Shown: piece after piece, positions 58,346 through 64,000 of the stretch
Layout: every line of letters begins with the position of its first letter
Position numbering within the stretch: position 1 is the first letter of the stretch
Assembly: GCA_012520405.1 (NCBI GenBank)
Contig: JAAYOJ010000185.1
Location: forward strand, 1 to 64,000
Source of the DNA: Peptococcaceae bacterium
GTDB lineage: Bacteria > Bacillota > Desulfitobacteriia > Desulfitobacteriales > Syntrophobotulaceae
Length of the DNA stretch: 64,000 bases
Direction of reading: 5' to 3'
Program-made: the position numbers and the translations under genes
The notes under the pieces: generated by a model
Told to the model about the DNA's origin: nothing
What the model saw: the letters and a program-made list of their open reading frames with translations, nothing else
The model's database searches: none

Positions 58346-59453
58346 ATGCTGTCGGATTGGAAAAAAGACATTGAAAGCTTAAAAATGCGTTTAGCAGATT
58401 TGAGGGTTTCTCTTTGACGTCGCAGCCAGAGAAGTTAAAATAAAACAGATCGAAGAGGAAATTAAGAAGGATGGTTTTTGGGACGATCCTTCTCAAGCCC
58501 AGAAAGTGATGCAGGAATTGACTCGCCAAAAAGATAAAGTTGAATTATATGAGGAATTAAAGCAAAAAGTCGAGGATACTGCTACTCTCTGGGAACTGGC
58601 TGTGGAAGAGGATGATCAATCTCTGGAAGAAGAGATTGAGCAAGGGGTTAAGGAATTAAAAGATCGTTTCTCTCAGGCAGAGCTGGAAATCCTTTTAAGC
58701 GGTACTTATGATCGTAACAATGCCATTTTAACCTTACACTCGGGAGCAGGCGGCACTGAATCCCAGGACTGGGTCCAAATGCTGTACCGTATGTATGTAA
58801 GATGGGCTGAGCGCAACAAATATAAGGTAGAGACTTTAGATCTGCTGCCGGGAGAAGAAGCGGGTATAAAAAGTGTTACTTTTTCTGTAATTGGGGACAA
58901 GGCCTATGGTTATGCTAAATGCGAAAAAGGTGTACACCGTTTGGTGAGAATTTCCCCCTTTGATGCTTCGGGACGGAGACATACGTCCTTTGCCTCGGTG
59001 GATGTTATCCCGGAAGTTAATGACGATATGGAAATAACTATAGATCCTGAAGATCTCAAAATAGATACTTACCGATCAGGAGGAGCTGGGGGACAGCATG
59101 TAAACAAAACAGACTCGGCGGTGAGAATTACCCATCTTCCTACAGGTATTATAGTCCAGTGTCAGAGTGAAAGGTCTCAGATACAAAACAGAGCCTACTG
59201 TATGCGAATTCTTCAAGCTAAGCTTTTGGAATTAAAAAGAAAGCAGCAAGAAAACGAGCTGTCCGAACTTCGCGGCGAACTGAATGATATTGCTTGGGGA
59301 AGCCAGATCAGGTCTTACGTTTTTCATCCTTACAGCATGGTTAAAGACCATCGTACCAATGTTGAAACCGGTAATATTAATGCTGTTATGGACGGGGAGA
59401 TTGACCAGTTTATTTCGGCTTGGTTGCAGCATAATGCTGGCCAGGCAGAGTAA
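58346..59453 (+). CDS. prfB: Peptide chain release factor 2, with programmed +1 frameshift
   Basis: Recognises UGA and UAA. The reading frame opens at ATG 58346, meets an in-frame TGA at 58415-58417 after 23 codons, and continues in the +1 frame to 59453 (join 58346-58414 and 58416-59453), giving 368 residues, a normal RF2 length. The stop-recognition SPF is in RISPFDASGRRHT and GGQ in SGGAGGQHVNKTDSAVR. Premature UGA permits autoregulation: abundant RF2 terminates early, scarce RF2 lets ribosomes shift. The downstream part alone would start mid-protein, so the gene is not broken. Confidence 0.96.
58403..58418 (+). promoter_or_regulatory. prfB +1 frameshift site
   Basis: CTT TGA C (58412-58418) is the classic RF2 slippery signal; AGGG (58403-58406) is an upstream Shine-Dalgarno-like stimulator, five bases before CTT, compared with three in E. 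coli. Shifting from CTT past one T gives Leu followed by GAC (Asp). Confidence 0.92.
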
Positions 59454-59553
59454 ATCATAACCTGATGGTTATGAATCGAGGTAAACTAACCGGGCAATTA
59501 AAAGTTAGCTGAAAAGGAAGCAGGATATTATATAAATTTAAGGAGGAAATATT

Positions 59554-60375
59554 ATGCCCAATGTTCAAGAAATGGCTCGCCTTATTCGTCAAGATATAAT
59601 AACAATGCTTGCTGCTGCTAAGTCGGGGCATCCCGGCGGAAGTTTATCGGCGGCAGATATTATAGCAGTGCTTTATTTTTCAGAAATGAAAATTGATCCC
59701 CAAGATCCTAACTGGCCAGAAAGAGATCGCTTTGTTTTGAGCAAAGGACACGCTGCCCCTGTTCTCTACGCAGCCTTAGCCGAGAGGGGATACTTTCCCA
59801 AAGAAGAGTTGCTCAAACTAAGAAAGACAGGGCATTTTCTGCAGGGGCATCCTGATATGAAAAAAGTTCCGGGGGTAGATATGTCGACCGGTTCTTTAGG
59901 ACAGGGTTTTTCTGCAGCAGCAGGTATGGCTTTGGCCGGCAAAATCGATAACAAGGCTTATCGTGTCTATTGCTTGCTGGGGGATGGAGAAGTGGGAGAG
60001 GGAATAGTATGGGAAGCGGCGATGGCAGCTGCTCATTATAAACTTGATAACCTTTTGGTAATTCTCGATTATAACGGTTTGCAAATTGACGGTCCGGTTC
60101 AGGAGGTTATGAATTCGGAACCCCTGGCCGATAAGTGGCGGGCCTTCGGTTGGAATGTAATGGAAGTGGACGGGCATGATATTGACGAATTGACAGCCTC
60201 CCTGCAAGCAGCCAGAAATACTACGGGAAAACCCACCATTATTATTGCCAAAACAGTTAAGGGCAAAGGAGTATCTTTTATGGAAAACCAAGTTGGCTGG
60301 CATGGTAATGCCCCAAGTAAGGAGCAAGCTGAGGCAGCCCTAGCGGAATTGAAAGGTGGGAACAACAATGTCTGA
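59554..60375 (+). CDS. Transketolase, N-terminal subunit
   Basis: A 273-residue thiamine-diphosphate-binding subunit of a split transketolase. SGHPGGSLSAADIIAVLYF and the ThDP motif CLLGDGEVGEGIVWEAAMAAAHYKLDN (GDG...N) are present. Split N- and C-terminal transketolases are common in Clostridia and archaea. It transfers a two-carbon unit among sugar phosphates in the pentose phosphate pathway with transaldolase and RpiB here. Its stop overlaps the C-terminal gene by eight bases. Confidence 0.93.
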   Translation: MPNVQEMARLIRQDIITMLAAAKSGHPGGSLSAADIIAVLYFSEMKIDPQDPNWPERDRFVLSKGHAAPVLYAALAERGYFPKEELLKLRKTGHFLQGHPDMKKVPGVDMSTGSLGQGFSAAAGMALAGKIDNKAYRVYCLLGDGEVGEGIVWEAAMAAAHYKLDNLLVILDYNGLQIDGPVQEVMNSEPLADKWRAFGWNVMEVDGHDIDELTASLQAARNTTGKPTIIIAKTVKGKGVSFMENQVGWHGNAPSKEQAEAALAELKGGNNNV

Positions 60376-61333
60376 ACAACAAATTGATTGGAAAAATATA
60401 AAAAAGATAGCAACAAGAGAAGCATACGGACAAGCCTTAGTTCAATTGGGCGAAGATAATCCTGATATAGTTGTACTAGACGCTGATCTGGCTAAATCCA
60501 CTAAAACTTCGGATTTTGCTCAAGCTTTTCCTAACAGATTTTTTGATATGGGTATTGCGGAACAGAACATGATTGGCTTTGCGGCCGGTTTGGCAGCTGC
60601 GGGTAAAATTCCTTTTGCCAGTTCATTTGCAGTCTTTGCCGCCGGACGAGCTTTTGAACAAATTCGCAACTCAGTGGCCTATGCTCAGCTTAACGTTAAA
60701 ATAGCAGCCACCCATGCCGGTATTAGCGTGGGCGAAGACGGCGGTTCCCATCAGGCTATCGAAGATCTGGCTCTCATGAGGTCTTTACCTCAGATGACGG
60801 TTCTTGTCCCGGCGGATGCTACCGAAACCAAACAGGTTATTAAAGCGGCTGCCGCTTATCAGGGACCTGTGTATATCAGAATGGGAAGACTGGCTGTCCC
60901 GGTATTGTTTGCTGAGAATTACCAATTCTCTATCGGCAAAGCTAATATTATCCGTGAGGGTCAAGATGCGGCTATTATCGCTAATGGTTTGATGGTAGCT
61001 GAAGCTTTGAAAGCCGCCGAAGTGCTATTCGCCAAAGGAATTAATACCACAGTTGTCAACTGTGCTTCTCTTAAACCTTTAGATAAAGACACCATTTTGA
61101 AAGTTGCCAGGCAAACCGGGGCTGTCGTTACGGCTGAAGAACATAATATTATTGGCGGCCTTGGAAGTGCGGTCGCTGAAGTTTTAAGCGAAAACTACCC
61201 CGTTCCCCTTTATCGGGTAGGAATAAAAGATACTTTCGGCGAATCAGGCAGCCCAGAAGAGTTATTGCAAAAATATGGGCTGACATCGACCGCTATAATT
61301 CAAGCTGTCGAAACAGTTCTTAAAAGAAAATAG
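60368..61333 (+). CDS. Transketolase, C-terminal subunit
   Basis: A 321-residue pyrimidine-binding subunit. Catalytic Glu is in DMGIAEQNMIGFAAGLAA; THAGISVGEDGGSHQAIEDLALMRS and GGLGSAVAEVL are further landmarks. ATG at 60368 is preferred over GTG at 60356 because AAAGGTGGG lies seven bases before it. It overlaps the N-terminal subunit gene, so translation is coupled, giving equal amounts for the alpha2-beta2-like complex. Confidence 0.93.
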   Translation: MSEQQIDWKNIKKIATREAYGQALVQLGEDNPDIVVLDADLAKSTKTSDFAQAFPNRFFDMGIAEQNMIGFAAGLAAAGKIPFASSFAVFAAGRAFEQIRNSVAYAQLNVKIAATHAGISVGEDGGSHQAIEDLALMRSLPQMTVLVPADATETKQVIKAAAAYQGPVYIRMGRLAVPVLFAENYQFSIGKANIIREGQDAAIIANGLMVAEALKAAEVLFAKGINTTVVNCASLKPLDKDTILKVARQTGAVVTAEEHNIIGGLGSAVAEVLSENYPVPLYRVGIKDTFGESGSPEELLQKYGLTSTAIIQAVETVLKRK

Positions 61334-61367
61334 CAATAAATAAATTTAAAAAGTTAAATACTCAACG

Positions 61368-61398
61368 TCTAATAAACCCGGTTTCCGGGTTTATTAGA
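61368..61398 (+). terminator. Terminator-like hairpin after the transketolase genes
   Basis: A perfect 14-bp stem (TCTAATAAACCCGG / CCGGGTTTATTAGA) with a three-base loop. The following T run is only TTT, then AACAAGC. Confidence 0.75.
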
Positions 61399-61643
61399 TT
61401 TAACAAGCTAATTATTATTAAGTCAGCTTATTAATATTGAGTTAAGCAATATTTGTCGCTTATTTGCTTATTCAATAATTGTTTAATTTTTCTAATGAGT
61501 TTTAACAGGAAAACACGGTACTTTGTCGAAGATTAAGAAACAGCAAATATTATCTTTTATTAAATTAGTAATCTAGGAACTTTATTTCTATTACAATAAA
61601 ATGTTATTAGCTTAGCTAATTATAATCTTCAGGGGAGGGCAGA
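61399..61643 (+). other. AT-rich leader region of ftsE
   Basis: No gene is visible. A TATAAT at 61621-61626 lies 17 bases before the ftsE ATG but lacks a good -35. GGGGAGGG just before the ATG is the ribosome site. Confidence 0.4.
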
Positions 61644-62330
61644 ATGATAAAGTTAAGGAATGTGTCGAAAATCTACCCCAATGGGGCGAGAGCTCTTATC
61701 GGTGTTAATTTAAAAATTGCCAAAGGTGAATTTGTTTTTTTGGTCGGGCCCAGCGGAGCAGGTAAATCAACCTTGATCAAACTTCTTTACCGTGAAGAAA
61801 TTGCTACTCGTGGTCAGGTTCTTATAAATAACGTTAATTTAGTAAGACTAAAAAACTCTCAAATACCGGCATTGAGAAGAAATATGGGGGTTATCTTTCA
61901 AGACTTTAAACTGTTGCCTAATAAAACAGTATTTGAAAATGTCGCCTTTGCCTTACAGGTTATAGGTAAGAACAAAAAAGAGGTTAAAGAAAGTACCTTA
62001 ACCGTGTTGGATTTGGTGGGGCTAAGTAGTAAAGTCAATGCTTTTCCTGCGGAACTTTCAGGCGGAGAACAGCAAAGAGTATGTGTTGCCAGGGCCTTGG
62101 TCAACCGTCCAGGGATTTTAATTGCTGATGAACCTACCGGTAATCTGGACGTCGATACCGCTTGGGGTATAGTAGATCTTTTAGACAAGATCAACAAGTA
62201 TGGAACCACTGTGGTGATGGCAACCCATGCTCTTCAGATTGTGGAGCAAATGAATAAGAGGGTTGTAAGAGTTGAGGGAGGGAAGATTATCGAAGACAAA
62301 GCAGAGGAGGAAGTCCGTCTTGGCATTTAA
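61644..62330 (+). CDS. ftsE: Cell division ATP-binding protein FtsE
   Basis: A 228-residue ATPase of the FtsEX complex, which controls peptidoglycan hydrolases during growth or division. Walker A GPSGAGKSTLIKLLY, signature SGGEQQRVCVARAL and Walker B GILIADEPTGNLD are visible. Its stop overlaps ftsX by 11 bases. In spore formers FtsEX activates the lateral-wall hydrolase CwlO. Confidence 0.95.
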   Translation: MIKLRNVSKIYPNGARALIGVNLKIAKGEFVFLVGPSGAGKSTLIKLLYREEIATRGQVLINNVNLVRLKNSQIPALRRNMGVIFQDFKLLPNKTVFENVAFALQVIGKNKKEVKESTLTVLDLVGLSSKVNAFPAELSGGEQQRVCVARALVNRPGILIADEPTGNLDVDTAWGIVDLLDKINKYGTTVVMATHALQIVEQMNKRVVRVEGGKIIEDKAEEEVRLGI

Positions 62331-63204
62331 TTCAGTAAGATATATTTTAGTACAAGGCTTGGTTTCCCTAAAAAGAAACGTTTGGCTTAGTCTAGCCTCC
62401 ATTCTAACCGTGGCGGTTTCTTTGATTCTTTTGGGAAGCTCGATTATTTTTTTAGCAAATACTTCAACTATTGCCAAAACATTTGAATCTCAGGTACAGA
62501 TTGCTGTTTTCCTTGACGATAAGTTAAATGATGGGCAGGTCACTGCTATCCAAAATAGAATTAAGAATCTCCCGGGCATAGAAAGTGTAACCCTAACAAC
62601 CAAAGAACAGGCCCTGTGGGATTTCCAAGAGTCAATGAGTACAACCTCTTTATTGGAGGACTTAGGAGGTATAAACCCCTTTCCTGATAAAATTACCATA
62701 GTTGCTACTGATCCCAAACTGGTACAGGGTATTGCCTCTCAAGTTGAGAAAATATCAGGGGTAGAAAGTGTCCGCTATGGACAAGGCATTCTGGAAAAGC
62801 TTTTAGCCTTTACCAATTGGCTGCGTTGGATTGGGGTTGCTGTGGTGGCCGCCTTTGCCTTTGCTGCTTTGTTATTAATTTCTCTTAGCATTAAAACCAA
62901 TGTTAACTCCCGGGAAAAAGAAATACAAATCATGCGTTTAGTTGGAGCCAGCAATTCTTTTGTCCGGTGGCCCTTTATTATCGAAGGCCTGGTTGTGGGC
63001 CTTATAGGCGCATTGATTGCTGTAGCGGCTGTCGGTTTTGCCTATACTTGGCTTCTGCAATATATAATTTCCAGCTTAGCCTTTATCCCCGTTGTTGCCA
63101 GTCAGCAATTTCTGCTTATGGTTTTTATAATCATGATACTGGGAGGTATGCTGATGGGTACTTTGGCCAGTGTTATCTCTGTAAGAAAATTCTTGCGTTT
63201 TTAA
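62320..63204 (+). CDS. ftsX: Cell division protein FtsX
   Basis: A 294-residue membrane partner of FtsE. Four membrane helices are visible: residues ~20-45, then three after a ~100-residue extracellular loop (with VQIAVFLDDKLNDGQVTAI) that contacts the hydrolase activator. TTG at 62320 is preferred (GAGGAGG nine bases upstream); an upstream in-frame ATG at 62272 lies inside ftsE. It precedes a CwlO/PcsB-type gene. Confidence 0.93.
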   Translation: MAFNSVRYILVQGLVSLKRNVWLSLASILTVAVSLILLGSSIIFLANTSTIAKTFESQVQIAVFLDDKLNDGQVTAIQNRIKNLPGIESVTLTTKEQALWDFQESMSTTSLLEDLGGINPFPDKITIVATDPKLVQGIASQVEKISGVESVRYGQGILEKLLAFTNWLRWIGVAVVAAFAFAALLLISLSIKTNVNSREKEIQIMRLVGASNSFVRWPFIIEGLVVGLIGALIAVAAVGFAYTWLLQYIISSLAFIPVVASQQFLLMVFIIMILGGMLMGTLASVISVRKFLRF

Positions 63205-63253
63205 ATTTACTTTTTTCTGATTCTAGCTAAATTTAAGCCAAAGGAGGAAAGAA

Positions 63254-64000
63254 ATGTCCAGGTTTTCTAAGCTAAAAATAATAGTTTTGACCTCAATTTT
63301 CGTGGTTGCTTTTGTTTTTCCGGTAGCTGCCGGCGAATTAGATGAAGCTCTTCGGAAGCAGCAGGAACTGATTGAACAGCAGAATAGAGCCGCCAGCAAA
63401 CTTAATAATCTTACCAGCAGTGCGGATACTATGAAAAAACAAATTCAACAGCTTACCAGCCAAATTTCAATTGCTGAAGTGGATTTAAGAAAAAAAGAAC
63501 AAGCATATGCTGAAGCCCAACAGGCGGTAGCCACCATACGAAAAGAGGTAAATGCTAAACAAGCGGAATTAAACAACAGGCAGGATGTTCTGCGTCAGAG
63601 GGTACGCACGATATATGAGGAAGGACAAATGAGCTATCTGGAGGTTATTTTCCAGGCTAGCGACTTGTCGGATTTTATATCCAGAGTAGAATATATGAGC
63701 TGTCTGGTTGAGAATGATAGGAATATTCTCGACGACATTCGAATTCAAAAGCAGGAATTAGATACAAAGAAAGAAGAATTGATCCTTAAAATGGACCAAG
63801 CTGCAAAACTTAAACAACAAGCTGAAGAAGCCAAAGTCTATTTGGATAGCACCAAGGCTAAAAAGGAAATAGCCTTGGCTCAGAATGAACAGAATCAAGC
63901 GGCACTTCTTGAACAAATAGAAAAGTTGGAAAAGGACTCTAAAGCCTTAGAATCAAAGATTAGGGACTTGCAGAAAAAGAATGCCGGAACTAATATTAAT
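63254..64000 (+). CDS. CwlO/PcsB-type coiled-coil wall hydrolase or activator, partial
   Basis: Open to the window end (249 codons). ATG at 63254 follows AAGGAGG. A signal peptide (IIVLTSIFVVAFVFPVAAG) is followed by a long coiled coil (about residues 30-110 and 145-245) with the CwlO/PcsB block RQRVRTIYEEGQMSYLEVIFQASDLSDFISRVEYM between. This is the N-terminal domain of FtsX-controlled hydrolases; the catalytic domain (NlpC/P60 or M23) is beyond the edge. Position after ftsEX fits. An inactive, activator-only form cannot be ruled out. Confidence 0.83.
   Translation, partial: MSRFSKLKIIVLTSIFVVAFVFPVAAGELDEALRKQQELIEQQNRAASKLNNLTSSADTMKKQIQQLTSQISIAEVDLRKKEQAYAEAQQAVATIRKEVNAKQAELNNRQDVLRQRVRTIYEEGQMSYLEVIFQASDLSDFISRVEYMSCLVENDRNILDDIRIQKQELDTKKEELILKMDQAAKLKQQAEEAKVYLDSTKAKKEIALAQNEQNQAALLEQIEKLEKDSKALESKIRDLQKKNAGTNIN

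Noticed and set aside
58346-58417. prfB as a pseudogene because of an early TGA
   Set aside because: CTT TGA C with AGGG upstream is the standard RF2 autoregulatory frameshift and the continued frame is full length.

Overview
The window looks like a chromosome segment of an endospore-forming, Gram-positive Firmicute, most likely a class Clostridia organism of the Peptococcaceae/Desulfitobacteriales type. Evidence: the spore genes sleB, ypeB, spo0F, spoIID and spoIIID; strong AGGAGG-type ribosome sites; many TTG and GTG starts; lipoprotein-anchored binding proteins; and an anaerobic molybdenum/iron-sulfur enzyme. The base composition is moderately AT-rich by eye. No tRNA, rRNA, insertion sequence or CRISPR array was seen.

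Much of the window follows the gene order known from Bacillus subtilis (spo0F-tal-glpX-rpmE-prfA-prmC-ywlC-mntP-ywlE-rpiB-ywlG-glyA-upp-atp-ywmB-murA-spoIID-spoIIID-mbl, then comFA-comFC, hpf-secA-prfB, ftsE-ftsX). The places where that order breaks are informative. By region: 1-5.2 kb, an edge response regulator, a DUF2225 protein, asnS, and a sleB-ypeB spore-germination pair with a sigma-G-like promoter. 5.3-11.5 kb, argS, pyrG, a FemX-type ligase, a divergent alanine-racemase-family gene and spo0F. 11.6-21.8 kb, a metabolic and translation block without fba, rho or spoIIR at their usual places. 21.8-30.1 kb, an accessory block: a pyrogallol/phloroglucinol transhydroxylase-like Mo/Fe-S pair, a duplicated-domain lipoprotein, a Cys-rich protein overlapping a flavin-reductase-like protein, and a solitary DNA methyltransferase. 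30.2-33.4 kb, dCMP deaminase, a radical SAM protein and UDP-GlcNAc 2-epimerase. 33.5-40.6 kb, a complete F1Fo ATP synthase operon (atpZ-I-B-E-F-H-A-G-D-C) whose c subunit has a proton-type site. 40.9-45.4 kb, ywmB-murA-spoIID-spoIIID-mbl. 45.5-48.7 kb, surface-polysaccharide genes. 48.8-51.7 kb, comFA/comFC competence genes. 51.7-52.3 kb, a noncoding segment with two copies of a DnaA-box cluster. 52.4-54.9 kb, an amino-acid ABC transporter. 55-61.3 kb, hpf, secA, prfB with a programmed frameshift, and a split transketolase. 61.6-64 kb, ftsE, ftsX and a coiled-coil CwlO/PcsB-type protein cut by the window end.

The most unusual items are: (1) two ~96-bp noncoding repeats, 390 bp apart, each with four DnaA-box-like sites at identical relative spacing (0, +42, +51, +66, the last inverted), far from any dnaA gene and in the place where relatives carry flagellar genes; (2) an amino-acid-binding lipoprotein whose usual C-terminal segment sits at its N terminus, a natural circular permutation; (3) the transhydroxylase-like pair within the upp/comEB insertion; (4) a terminator-like hairpin inside the ATP synthase operon immediately after atpE.
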